This document shows positions 21,006-34,000 of a DNA stretch of 64,000 nt, piece after piece. Position 1 is the first letter of the stretch. Every line of letters starts with the position of its first letter. The notes beneath the pieces are model-generated. The model did no database searches. It was not told where the DNA came from and saw nothing but the letters and a program-made list of their open reading frames with translations. Made by a program: the position numbers and the translations under genes. Source of the DNA: Clavaria fumosa (lineage: Eukaryota; Basidiomycota; Agaricomycetes; Agaricales; Clavariaceae). The stretch spans positions 4,030,001 to 4,094,000 of the forward strand of contig OX637796.1 of NCBI GenBank assembly GCA_951802425.1, given 5' to 3'.

Positions 21006-24000
21006 ATGCTTCGGCGGTTTTGGGCGCAGCTTGGTGCCCTCTTCTGGAAGAATTGGATCGTTCTTTCCAAGCATCCTTTCGTATGTCTAGGCTAATTCTT
21101 AGCTCAACTACGACTGACAACTCTTTGCAGCTTAACCTTGCGCGTTGCTTCATTCTGCCCATAGCTTTCGGCGCCTTCCTGTCAATCGCTCAGAAATTCT
21201 TCCTTCTCCCGAACACCGTCCGTTAACAATTCGCCTCTCGTCATATGAATTATTCTCATGGTACTATATAGTACGGCATAGGGAGTCCGACCTCCATCGC
21301 CGAGTTGCGTAATGAATTTGACGGCTCTCTTATGCTTGTATGGGCGGATGCCACCGAAGACGAACGCACTCCGTCTTTCGCATCGCAGATTATGCAGCAA
21401 GTCACCGCTGGTTTTAGCCCGTCCCAGTTGAAGGCTGTGAAGCAAGTCTCCTCGCCCGCTGAAATCACTTCGATGTGTCCACAAAACTTTCACTTGGTTT
21501 CAGAGTGCTTCGCAGCGCTGGTATTCGATTTCTTGCCTTTCCCGCTGGACGACTTGTTTCTGCCATCTTCTGATGTTACATATACCATCAGGGCTGATAG
21601 AGGCTTGCGCCATATCGATGTTCAGAAGCATACAGGTGATTTTGAGAAACGAATCCTGCCACTCCAATGGGCTGTCGACAGGGTGAGTCCATTTTAGAGC
21701 GGCAGGCGAGACGGAATTCTCTCATTGTGAATCCACTAGGCCATTATCCAGCTCACGACGAGGGTGAATGTATCAACTCCGTTGGAATGGCCATTCACAC
21801 AGACCACCAACGAACATGTGCTTCTTTCTCAGCGGCTCAGTATGACTCACCCTTTTTTTTGCGTTACGCGTGTTGAATCATAGCGGTCAATCAGGTTACC
21901 TCCGAGGAATCCGAGAAATCATTTGCCTAGCCTTGTCAGTACATTATTCCTCCTTCACCGTTGGGTCCTGATCTTGTGTCAGTTTTCTTTGCTACATCGG
22001 CATTGCATATCAAATTCCAGGTGCTTTCAGCGGTGAACGAGCGAATGGGCTGACATCCCACATGAAAATCGTGGGGCTCTACGATTCTGCTCGAATTCTG
22101 TGCATTTACCTTTCATTGTCTCATGACTTGTGGCCAAGTCTGACGCTCTACTGTCTAGTTCATGGCACCTCAGTCATTCCATCGTTTATCTCCCGGCTTG
22201 GATTATCGTCTCGCTCCTTTGGCGCCATCGCATATTTGTGCATACTAACATCGGTCTTATTATCTGGGTCAACCTTCTCACGGGCGCATCCCTTGCCAGC
22301 TGGTCATTCTTCATTGCTGCCCCTTTTGGTAAAAGCCCCCCTCTTGCTGCAGTCACCTCGACATTTCTGGCCATGGTTTGTGCCATTGTTGCACGGGTCG
22401 TCTCGTCTAAATTACATATGGCTGGAACAATCCTCTATTCGCTCATATTCCCGCCAGGGTTCTTTATCTTTGCGATCAGAGCCATTTCTGCATTTGAGAT
22501 CTTCGAACAGGCCGCGAATACAGTCCGCCCAGACCCTCTCGGAGGGACGCGCCTGTTTCCCCTGATCATCGTGGCCATCGTGCGACTTTTGACACTGCAC
22601 GTCATCTACGCCTTAATGATATATCACCTTCACAGATCAATATTTTTCTGTGGCCATGCCTAGCGGTTTTGCTTGAACGCGCATTATACGATCCAAGATA
22701 TCCGTCAAAAACGACGAATCCGTGGTGGCGCCGAAGCAGCGAGCACACCTCGCACGAAGCAGCACCTATCCCTTCTGACGTTGCGATTTCAATTCGCCAT
22801 CTCGAGAAGAGATACCCGGCTTCCGCTTTCCTGCCTTGGAAGGATGGGTTCACCGCTGTTGCAGACCTGACGTTGGACATTCCAAAATTCGGCATCTTCG
22901 TGTTGCTGGGGTCTAATGGGTGAGTGAACTCTTCCCGTTTCTCTTGTCCGTTGAAGTCATTTCCATGTCGACAGTGCTGGAAAATCAACTGTACTCTCTG
23001 TCATAGCAGGTATTCTTGGTCACACTCGGGGCTCTGTTACATTTTCAGGAGGTAGCTCTCGGCCCCCGCCAGGGACGCTGGGCGTTGTGCCGCAGAAAAA
23101 TGTACTTTTCCCAGAGCTCAGCTGTATACAAACTCTTCGTGTCTGGAGTGCCGTCAAGCGCTCGAGCAATTCACCTCCGCCTGAAGATCTAGAGCAGTTG
23201 TTGAGAGACTGCGATCTTGGGCGCAAGATCCATCATCAAGCGGACACGCTCAGCGGTGGTCAGAAGCGGAAGCTGCAGCTCGCTATTGGGCTCGTCGGGG
23301 GTTCTAAGCGTAAGCGCTTTTTGATTCCTGCGCTTCGTTACTAAAGAAGAATTTTGGCCTTCTTCGTAGTCATCCTGATTGATGAAGTTTGTACTCGTTA
23401 TTTATTTCTCAAAAGTTAGTCCTGATGAACCTTGATATAAGTGCACGTCAGGGGTCGATCCTTTGTCGCGACGCGCTCTGTGGAAGACTCTCACAGCCTT
23501 TCGCAACGAACGTACAATCGTCTTCACCACTCATGTAAGTATCTCCAGATCATTGACCTCCCAGTCCTCATGTGCTACCCTTTAGTTTCTTGACGAAGCA
23601 GACCTCCTGGCTGATCAGATTGCGGTACTTGTCGCACCCGGAAGACTGGTTGCGCTAGGTTCTCCTGTTTCATTAAAGGCTACCCTGGGTGAAGGTTACA
23701 CTATCCAAACCATGCTGCATGCGGGCGAGGCAGAGAAAGACACTCCGTTTTCACCCCTAGCGCTTCTTCAACGCGTCCGTACGATTGCGCCGGAGGCTTT
23801 CGTGACCTCCTCTTCTCCTCACCAGGTATCCTACCACCTCAAGGTCAAGGATTCTGCGACAGTGGAGAAGGTACTGCAACTTTTAGACAGCGAGGGAAAG
23901 CAGTTCGGCATTTCTTCGTATGAGATATTAGGCACCTCCATCGAAGAGATCTTTCTGCGATTGATGAAAGAGGAGGATTCAGAGGAGGGTTCCGCTTTAG

Positions 24001-26808
24001 GGACAGAAGAAGCCGGTGTCTTACAGCTGACAGATGGGCGAAGGAGGTCCCCCTTCGGCCAAAGCTTGACAATTTTTCATAAACGTCTTCTTATCGCGCG
24101 GCGAAGCTGGCTAGCTTTGGTGATGGCTGTTCTCCTAGCCATCGTCGGGTCTGTAGTTCCGCTCTTCTTTCTGAAAGGACGGCAGGATACGTGCGTTACC
24201 CCGTTCGATAATTTCGATCAGTCCTATGTCTCCCTCTTCCTGCCAGATTCGCCATACACGCTTTTTGGGACGGACCCCTCACTTGCTCTTCTGACCTCTC
24301 CGCCCGGTCTCGTTTCCGCTCTTGACTTGGAAGGTTTACGAGGTTCAATCCGAGTTCAGAGTATCATGGACAATGCAACTTTTATACAAACTGTGCAGAA
24401 TGAGTACCGAAACTTGTCCCTTGGTGGTATTTCCATGGATTTGCAAACGCAAAATGCACTCATTGCATGGGAGGCTTCGAGACCTGGGACTGCGGGCCCA
24501 ACACTGTTGAACCTCGCCACCAACCTCCTGTACAGTCAAGCACTAAACTCCTCGTCGGGCATTCCTGGCGTCATTCGGGCAAATTATTCACCTTTCCCGT
24601 TCATTGATGCAATAATACTGGTCGCCCTCAAATGGACCACATTCTTTGGTCTCGCAATGGCTGTCTTCCCTGCCTTTTTCGCTCTTTATGTATCCCGTGA
24701 ACGCAGATCGTTGGTGCAAGCGATGCAATTATCAAACGGTCTGTCGAATCCCGTAGGACTCTGGCTCGGACATCTTCTGTTTGATTCCATGTTCATCCTC
24801 ATCGTGGCCACCGTGAACGTCATCGCCTTCGCCACCTATTCGGACCAGTTCCATGGTTTGGGTTTCTTCGTGAGCGATTCATTCCGCATTAATCTCATTC
24901 CTTGCTCTCGAATTCAACTTTCATGGTATTCACAGTGGTTCATTTTGGTCCTATATGGGATGGTTGGGGCGCTGTTTGCATACTGTGCCTCACTCCTGTT
25001 CAAGTCTCCGCTTGCTGCATTTGCCGCCGTCGCAGGGTACCAAGCCGTCATGTTCATCGTGAGTTTCATGTTTACGAGCTCTGAGAGGGCGATTGAACGG
25101 TCAAATAGCTTTATATCATGTCCTACTTGTTCGTGTTGACATACGCCAAGCAGTCACAGACGAGCCGAATTTTTACGATAACTCGTAAGGCTCATTCTTT
25201 TCCCGCTTCTCAATCTCACATTCCCCGGATGTCAGATTTCTCAATATCGTGGCTCTCTCCTGTCTCTAGTTTACTGAGGGCATCTTTCGTCTCAGTCAAC
25301 ATATTTTCTCTTCTTTGTAACGGAACCCAACGGGTTGGCACTGCCTCGCTCGGTCAAATAACGAGATATGGTGGTCCTATACTTTACCTCCTTCTTACAG
25401 GCGCCGTTCTATTTGCCATTCTCGTCCTTGTGGACTCTGGGCCGCGACTCCCCTCACTGTCTCATCGCCTGGCCGCCTGGTGGGGTCCCACAGGTGGTCA
25501 GGATATGACCACTCCCATCCCGAAGGACGTCCTCGCCGAAGTGGAGGCCGTGTCGAATTCCAATGATCCGCTGCGCGTCGTTCATGTCAGCAAATCGTTT
25601 GGCAGAACCAAGGTTCTCGACGACATAAACTTTGGCGTACCGAAAAATACAGGTTAGGCTTATGATTAAGTTGTGTGAACAAACAGGTCCTGAGCCATAT
25701 TTCCAGTCTTCGCGATGCTTGGACCCAATGGAGCTGGGAAAACAACAGCTTTCAACATTATCCGTACGTCTTGACCATCTTCGACATTCTCCACTCAATG
25801 GAGGGTGACCCTTCGCTTAGGCGGCATGTACGCGCCGGACCACGGCGACGTTTTCATCAATGGGGTCTCCGTCGTCCACCGTCCACGGATAGCCAGTGTC
25901 GCTCTGGGTGTCTGCCCCCAGTTTTCTGCCATCGACTCGCAATTGACAGTCCGGCAGCACCTGATGATATACGGGGGTCTCAAAGGCTTGAAAAGGGGTG
26001 TCGAATTGCATACCAATGTAACGTCTCTGTTGCGCGCGACCTCCCTCCACATCTACGCAGACCGGTTGGCAAGCAAGCTCTCCAATGGGAATCAGCGTAA
26101 ACTCGCACTGGCCATTGCGTTGATAGGTGAGTTGACGAGAACTGTGTTGCTGGCGTGTCCCTATAATATCTACAGGTAACCCTGCTGTTATTCTCATCGA
26201 TGAATATTCTACCGGGATCGACGCGAGAATGAAGAGAGAAATGTGGGATATGCTGCGCAATGTCGCGGTTGGCAAGTCAGTTGTGATGACGACGCGTGAG
26301 CTCTCCTTCGTTCAGGATTTTGCAACATAGCTAATTTTTATGCCAGATTCTATGGAAGAGGCCTCCGCGCTCTCAAACAAGGTTTGCATCATCGCAAAGC
26401 GCCTTCTCGGTGCGTAATTTCCAAGTTCTGGACTGCCCACAAAGCACCAATATTTCTGCTTTTCCAGCTGTTGGCCCTCCAGATGCACTCTCAGCGCGCT
26501 ACTCGACCTATGAGGTACAATTTGCGTGCCGAAGCCGTGAAGACGTCCTGAGAGCCCAGCAACTTATGGCTTTGATACCTGGTGCGCGAATGGCTGACGA
26601 TGTGGCAACGCGCTTCGAAGTCCCAGTCGGGGAAGAGAAAGGGTTGTCTCTCGCACAGCTGTTCCATCTCCTTGCTACGCAGGGTGACTTTGCCGAGTAC
26701 ACGGTCGAGAGAGGGACTCTGGAAAGCGTCTTCCTGAAGGTCATTCGAGAGAACAACGTTGTGGAAGAGAATGATGAGGAACAGACCGTATCAAAGTGGT
26801 GCTTTTGA
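21006..26808 (+). CDS. ABCA-type full ABC transporter
   Basis: Twenty exons: 21006..21080, 21131..21217, 21272..21682, 21740..21839, 21895..21938, 21983..22099, 22159..22579, 22636..22919, 22975..23309, 23370..23386, 23442..23534, 23586..24869, 24936..25058, 25109..25184, 25236..25652, 25707..25763, 25821..26126, 26176..26295, 26347..26409, 26468..26808; about 1,590 residues. Layout is TMD1-NBD1-TMD2-NBD2 with large extracytoplasmic loops, as in ABCA lipid exporters. NBD1: Walker A GSNGAGKST, signature LSGGQKRKL, Walker B ILIDE, CTSGVDPLS, H-loop FTTH. NBD2: Walker A GPNGAGKTT, signature LSNGNQRKL, Walker B ILIDEYSTG, H-loop MTTH. All junctions are in phase except exon 5 to 6 (21,938/21,983), which is off by one base; an indel or damaged allele is possible there. 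Exon 10 is only 17 nt. Start MLRRFWAQLGALFWKNW is typical of the family. Confidence 0.83.
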
Positions 26809-27010
26809 GCCGTTCCAAGGACTCTTGTCTCGGATAATTTGTTTTGTACCGCTTGTTTTGTACTGCATCGGGCTCCAGGGGAAAACCGTATTATTATGTA
26901 GACTCGGACATTGGATTGGGCAATCAAAGGTTAGCACGTGACTTGGGACGTTACCACGTTGCTGTGCGTGACCCGTCTCTTCCGACAAACCGACCTCGAC
27001 ACCCTCCCCA

Positions 27011-27504
27011 ATGCGGCCCCATATATTCGCTACGGTGCTGCGCACGCACACGCCTCTTGTCCTACGCTCGTCCAACCCCCATCGGTTCGCCGGCGTCGCC
27101 CGCCGTGCGTTCGCCTCCGGACACCAGCAGGAGACGTACGAAGAGTTCACCGACCGCTACGTCGGGTTCTTCGACGGCGCGCTCGACCTGTTCGAGGTGC
27201 AGCGCGGGCTGAACAACTGCTTCTCGCACGACCTCGTCCCCTCGCCTGCCGTCATCGAGGCGGCGCTCCGGGCGGCGCGCCGCGTCAACGACTATGCCAC
27301 CGCCGTTCGTGTCTTCGAGGGCATCAGGGAGAAGGTGGAGAATAAAGAGCAGTACAAGGCGTATCTAGAGGACCTCAAGGGTGTCAGAAAAGAGCTTGGT
27401 TAGTGCTCGCTTTTTTTTGCTGCCTCGCGATGGCTTGTTTATCTCTTGTTGTGACATTCACTCCATCAGGTATAGATACTGTAGAAGAATTGTATCCGCA
27501 ATAA
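27011..27504 (+). CDS. COX6: Cytochrome c oxidase subunit VI (Va), mitochondrial
   Basis: Two exons: 27011..27398 and 27470..27504 (intron 71 nt, donor GTTAGT, acceptor ATCAG); 140 residues. An Arg-rich, acid-free N-terminus of ~40 residues looks like a mitochondrial presequence. The mature part carries family segments: YEEFTDRYVGFF, LFEVQRGLNNCF, HDLVPSPAVIEAALRAARRV, NDYATAVRVFEGIREKVEN, and a C-terminal EELYPQ added by the second exon. It is a nuclear-encoded, helical-repeat subunit of respiratory complex IV on the matrix side. It follows the ABC transporter in the same orientation with ~200 bp between them. Confidence 0.93.
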
Positions 27505-30500
27505 ACAAAATGGGATTTCCTACTCCCTTATTTTTGAGTGCGTAGCGCTTCCCTTTTCCTCCCAATCTCTCTGAAAGCATACTCAATTGCAGTAGTGGAC
27601 GGATAGAGACGAGTCGATCCTTATATCATTCTCCGCCTATCTGTTGATCGTCAAGACCGCTCCAGCCCTATTTTAGGAGACGTCTTGATGCACGTTCTGC
27701 TGGCATACATGATCTTCATTGCCCGAATACGTTGTCTTCTGTCCGACGTCCGACTCACACGTTTTACCTCTAGAATGGGAAGCGTCGACGCCCACGGCTG
27801 CTGTCGACTCACCCCCGGCATCTCGCGTGAAAAGCGAACTCACGCGCTCCCAATGTTTTCTTTCCCACCTGTGGAGACGCTTGTGTTGATTATCCTCGTT
27901 ATCATCACATTGTTCGTCATGCTTAAGCTTTGCGCGAATGATGGCGGATAGACAGATCTTCACTTTTTTTCCGGTTCACAAGTTAACCGGGGGTTTGTGC
28001 CACGAGCCCTAACGGAGCTCGAGAACTATTCTTGCTGGTGGACGGATTTCCCAATTGGCTGCCACCGCAGCGGACGGTTGATAGCGGTTTCGGAAGGCTA
28101 ACGGCAGTTATATCCCATCCGCGCCAAAATTCTTTCAAGGCGCGTCCACGCGTTTGACTTAGCTTCGGGCTTGTTCAAAGTCGCCGGTTCCTCTATCATC
28201 AACATATCACCCGCCTCGTGCTTTGGTGTGGGTCTCGGTGGGGGGGGGGGAGGGGGGGGATAAAGGCCCCACTTTCCGTCCTCGTCGTGAGATCACCCTG
28301 AACGAGAGTCCTGTTCTGTGTTCAGGGTGCATTCCGCTTGTTGTGGGTTGTATTAGAGGTCAAGTGGTGCAGTCCTGGGATGGATGGCCTCACAAGGCAA
28401 GGACCGATCCATCGGCGACGCTCTTCTGGCGCGCGTCGTCAGAAACAACTTATCTTCCGTGTAATGCCTGCCAAGGCACTATCGTCCCATCGGGACTGAA
28501 TGAGAAGCAAGGACGCGAGGCACCAACAGGCGACCCCACCTCGAGTGGCGCGCCGTCTGAAAGGCTGACATATTCTCTCGATTTTCATTTTCTTCGACAT
28601 GGGTGTGCCATAACGGTCGCCCCCCCGCGGCTCCAAATCTTGGGGTACATCCGCAGACGCCGAAACTCAGAAGCAATGACCAACCGGCCCTCAGCGCGAA
28701 CAACTCGAACGCTCCACCCGGAGCTTGCATCTAGGCGCGTGGCCCCCCAGAGAGGGTGATTCAACTGCTCAGTGGTATAACGAGTTCCCGGACAACAAGT
28801 CACTTGAACACCGCTTCACATCTGACGGCATTCCCAGCTCCCAGAAAAAGGAAACCTGCTTACAAATATGATTACGCAATAGCCTTTCACGGCTAACGCC
28901 TTCCATTCTTGTTGCGGCGCGGTCAGGCACAGTACAGGGACACGGACAGGACACGGACAGGGACACAGATCGTCTCCAAGAATTCTAGGGTGCAAGGGGC
29001 CTACGTACCGCCGGCATATGTTCATAAATCGAAAGGTCGACTAGAGGCGAATACACACACGCATACCCTCCTCCCAAGTGTCAGCTGCCCCCAAAACTTC
29101 TGGTTCTTGGCGAGGGGCCAGAGCCACACCTTGGACAGTGTCCTTCTGATTGGAAGGGAAGGGGAGACCGTGTCGCCGGTATGTTATTGACTGACGCCAC
29201 CCACCCAGACCCAGACGACGTCCGCGCCCGGAACCGTCCACAGAACGACGGGGACGCCCACAAGGACAAGAACACCCAGCCCCACACTCCTCTCCGGAAC
29301 TTACTGTAACGCCGGATTTTACGAACGCCCGGCGCGGTTGAGCGCTGCAATTTGCATAGTAGCAGTAGGTGACCGAGTGGCCAGCCCAACGGCACACTGC
29401 TGGCAGGTAGGGCAAAGCGTTTCACGATTCACGCGCAACGCAAGAGCTACTAGCCCCCTCGTGACCGCGTGGGGGGGTGATTTTCCGATTCCGAGATTCC
29501 GAATACCAAATTAGCCCTCGCTTCTTCCACTTGCCGTATAGCACCACCACCACAACAAATATTGTAAATCCCCCCCATACCCCCCTTATTGTACCCCCCC
29601 ATGCGAAGAGGCAACAGAATAAGCCTCACACACCCCCTGGACAAGCCCACGTCCTCGGCTATCCACTTTCGCCCTCTCTCCTATCCCTTTTCCATCCTAT
29701 ATTATTACAATTACTATCATTATTATTATTTACCCACCCTCATTTCATTCCGCACCAAAAGCCTATCTCGATCAGGGAACCCGCAGCGCTAGCTTAGCAG
29801 TAGCAAGCAGCCACAACGCGCCACACACACAGGAAGGGGGGAATGGGGGTGGGGGGGGTGAGTAGGCGAGAGAATCCCCCGGTCCAGCATCCCCCGCCTG
29901 ACCCGGACCCGGACTAGGGGAGAGGAGCCTTTGAGGGAGGGCGACCTCGCGTCGCGTCGCGTCAGAGGCTTTTTTCTCTTTTGTATATGTGTGTGAGGAG
30001 GGGGAGACGTCGCGTGGTACATTTCAGTCCAGTTACGCGCGATCGGAAACTTCCCCCTTACTGTCCTGTAAAATGCAGTAGCACGCGGGCGCGCGCGCGC
30101 GCCAGACAAAACTCTCTCACTCCGTTTCCAGAAGCCCGCGCAACGCACGCAACTCAACCACAACACACACTTTGTAAGCGCCCAGGGGGAAGGAAACGAA
30201 AAACAAACCAGAGATCTGGGGGGGGCAATCCGAAAATGGAAAACGCGCCATTGTTCAAAGGTGGATAAAATAAAAAAAGTATTTCTATGTTACAAGAACG
30301 AACAAAGAAGAGATAAGTAAAAAAATCGTGTTGGGGTTGGATCGGATCGGATCGTGGATACATTGTAGAAGTGTCCTCCGCAATCGATGTGTATATACCA
30401 TGGAGAAGGGAAAGAAAGAAATGTCAACAGGGAGTAGTAACAACTACAGACTGCTGTTTTGTTTTGTGGGTGAGGCAGAAAGACGTGTGTGCGCGCGTGG

Positions 30501-31080
30501 TGAGAGAAAAACCAAGAAATAAAATAAAATAAAGGTGGGGGAGGAAGAGTATACAAAGGTGGGGGGGAGGGGGGAGTAAAGGATGCGACAACTTGTTCTT
30601 TTTTTTAAGGGGGGGAGGGAGATCCGCTGGGTGACGTGATGATTTGGGAGATGGGATGTGTGTTGTGTGTGTGTTGTGTGCGTGTGCGTGGGGGGTTGGG
30701 GTGGCCATGACTCCGGGGTGGAAACGATGTGTAGTTGAGAACCGTACGACATGTGGAGGTGGAGGGGGAAAAGAAAACATTTTAAAAAGGTGTCGATCGA
30801 AAGAGACAAAAAAAAACAAAGAAAGAAAAAAAAAAGACAAAAAAAGAAAAGTGATTGAGATTGAGATTCAGCCCGCCTCCCGTCCGTCCGTCGTGTGTGC
30901 CGTTTTTCGAAAGCCGTGGTAGAGGAGAAGATACGGACGAGAGAGAGAGAAGTTCGAGTATACGTGGGGGAGGAGAGAGGAGAAGAGAGAGAGCGAAGAT
31001 CCACCCACAAAGGGCAGCTCCTCTTTTTCGTTCATGAAGTGTACAACAAGCCACACAACACACACACAACACCATCACCA
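27505..31080. other. Gene-poor stretch with simple sequences
   Basis: About 3.6 kb with no frame I can support. It includes a G-run at ~28,241-28,259, short tandem GGACACGGACA words at ~28,934-28,970, purine/pyrimidine tracts at 29,480-29,760, a CG-alternating stretch (GCGCGCGCGC) at ~30,090, and poly-A/GA-rich sequence at 30,530-30,990. The last part is the 3' flank of the minus-strand gene ending at 31,081. Open frames here (for example 28,223-28,759) are of random composition. Confidence 0.5.
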
Positions 31081-34000
31081 TCAAACCACACTCAACCTCG
31101 GCGAGCTCGCCCCACCCGCACCCGCCGCCGCCGCCGCCGCCGAAGCAGCAGCAGCAGCAGCGGTAGCCGCACCAGCCCCGGTGCCAGACGCACCCCCCCC
31201 AGGCGGCGGGCTCTGCGCAAAACACCACTGCTGCACAAACGCGTTGTACAGCGTCTCAGACGGGGGCACCGCATGCGACGGCAGCGGCGGCCCCTCAGGC
31301 GTCGTGCCCCCGCTCCCATGTCCGTGGCCGTGCGCATGCCCGTGCCCGTGCCCGTGGATGTAAGTGTGCGCATGCGCCCGCGGGGTCACGGGCGGCACCG
31401 TGCCGGGGCGCGTGCGCGCCCCCCCCAGCAGCGGCGGCGCGCCGCTGTGCCGCGGCGGAGACCCACACGGCGAGGACGACGCGGAGGTCGCAGACGAGGA
31501 GGGCGGAGAGACGCGTCGCGCCGCCGCCACCGCTGCCGGGTACGCGTGCGCGTAGTGCGAGTGCACGTGGGAGTGCGGGTAGGGCGAAGACGGGCGCGCC
31601 ACGGGGCCTCTGATCGCCGCGAGCGGGGTCTTGGTCAGCGTCGGTGTCGGTGTCGGTGTCAGCGTCGGTGTAGTCATCGTCAGCTTCGTCCACTCATCCT
31701 CACTATCCCCAACACCAACACCAGCACCGGATCCAAGACGCGGCGTGGGCGCCGCGACCGAGCCCCACGCCCAATGCACGGGCATCCCCCCCGCGCCTGC
31801 GCCTCCTGCGCTTCCCCGCTCGCGCGCGACGAGCCCCAGGCCAGACCCGCCGCGCACGTGGTTGCGCGTCGGGGTCGTCGGGGAGGAGGAGGAGGAGGTG
31901 GTGGTGGTGGTGACGGGCGAGGGTAGTGCCTGTGCGTCCGATGGTCCTGGGGCTGGCGGTGGTGGTGGTGAAGGTGCAGTAGTAGCAGCAGTGGTGATAA
32001 GCGGTGTAAGAGCAGGCACCGAGACGGGCGCAGGCATGGGCGCGGGCGCGGGCGCAGCGTAGTTCTTGAGGTGCAGCTTACCCAGCCCGCTAGACATCCC
32101 ATCACCAGCAGCGGTGGTGCCCGTTAAAGAGGCAGGTGCAGCGGCAGCGGCAGCCGTCGTCGCCGCCGTTGTCGTCGTCAGAGTTGCCGTCGCGGGGGGC
32201 GGTGCAAAACCGGTGGCGGCAGGGGCAGGGGCGGTGGCGTCAGCGTCAGTGGTACGGGCGGCAGGGGCAGTAGGGGTGGTGGTAGTGGCGGCGGTGGCGG
32301 CAACCGTGGCGGCGGCGGCAACAGTGGTGGCGGCAGGGTCAGCCGTCACGCGCGCGCCGGGCCCAGAGCCGGACCCGCGCGCCGTCGCGGGCGTCACGAG
32401 CGGCTGCACCGGCGTCGTCGCAGGCGGGCGCAGCGGCGCAGAGGGCGGGGGCGAAACCACCGACGCCGACGCGCCGCCACTCGGGCTGGGACTCGGGGTC
32501 GGGGTCAGGCTCGGGCTCGTCATCATAGCTAGCGAGAAAAAAACAAGGCTGGTGCGTCAGTCACGCGTTGTACAAGGGGAAAAGGGAGCACACGGGCACG
32601 GTAGCGTATGCAGGTGTGCGAATGGAGTGTGGGAGTGCGGCGGCGGCGCTAGAGGGGCGCCGCGGCGGGTGAAAAAGAAGAAGGGAGGGCGGCGGCCGGC
32701 GGGGCTGGCCCGAATAGGAAGGTAGTGAACGGGAAGCGAACAGCGGGGGAAAGAAGGGAGGAATGGAAGAATAGAAGAAGGCAGACAGAGAAGGAAGACA
32801 AGGAAGGAAGGAAGAGAAAAGGGGGGGGAGAAAAACACCAACATGAAGGCGCGCTATACGTCCTCCTCCCACCCGCACCCGCACCCGCACCCAAAACAAC
32901 ACCGCCCCCAGCGCCAGCACCAACCCCCTCCTCCACGCGCACCCTAAACCGCACACGGTAATTCGCGCCTCCATTATTGTCCCACCACTCCCCGCCGCCG
33001 CCTCCACCGCCGCACGCGACGTACCGCACCGCGAGCCACAGCGCGCGCTCTTGCAGGTGGTGCACATGGTCCTCCAAGCGAATCATGAACGCAAACCGGT
33101 CCCACTCGGGCCTCGTCCCCGTCCTCGCCGGGCAGTCTTCCTGCTCCCGCTCCTGCAGCTCCTTCGCAGACACCGCCCCTGTGCCCGCCAACGCAGCGGG
33201 CAGCCGCGTAAGCGACACGACGTGCCGCGCACCGACCTCCGACACCGTCGTCCAGTCATCCAGCGTAAACCGCACCGCGACGCGCTTCTCGAACGCGACG
33301 TTCCGCACGAGCACCGTTCCAGCGAGCAGTGGCGCCCGCGGCGCCCGGGCGCTGTGCGACAGCGCGAGCGACTCGAGAAGGACGCACAGGTCCCCAGGGT
33401 GCGGGCGGAGTTTCTGTGCAGCGGCCGCGGCCGCGCGCACGTGTGGCCCTGGCACGGGCGACGTGCGCTGCGGCGAGGTCGTGTCTAGGTCAAACAACGG
33501 CGGAGTCGGCAGCCTGGGGAACGGGAACCCCCCGCCCCCGACCCCGACCCCGCTGCTGCCCCCTCCGCTCCCGCAGCCCTCTCCATACCGGCCCAAAAGG
33601 CCACCGAGCCCGCCGCGCGGGAAGAGGAATAAGCCCTCCGGCTCCGTCTCCGTCTCCGTGTCGTCCGCGGCGCCGGTCGTGATCGAGCGCGGGCGTGCAG
33701 AGCGCGAGAAGACGCGGACGCTCTCGAGCCCGTCTTTCTCGGCAAAGTGTACGTTCTTCGGCGGGTGCGGCGCTGTCGGGGTCGCCGGGGGGAAGAGTTG
33801 GGGGGCGCTCGGCGCAGACTGCGCGCGCAGGTGCAGCGGGCGGATGTGCTGTCCGTTGGTGTTGTGGTTATTGTTGTAGTTGTGGTTGTAGTTATTGTTG
33901 CCAGTGGGGGTGGGAGTGTTGTAGATGGCGGACGTAGACGAGCAGGACTTGAGGGACGACTTCAAGGGCTTACCGTTGGAGAGGAGGATGGGCGAGGAGG

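Noticed and set aside
27673..27963. Small open frames on both strands after COX6
   Set aside because: No recognisable motif, no conserved splice structure, and overlapping frames of equal quality.
28223..28759. 178-codon open frame
   Set aside because: Composition and codon use look random and a competing antisense frame is equally open; no domain seen.
30895..32725. Large Arg- or Val-rich open frames on the plus strand over 30.9-32.7 kb and 33.0-34.6 kb
   Set aside because: Antisense shadows of the GC-rich, low-complexity PP1-subunit gene on the minus strand.
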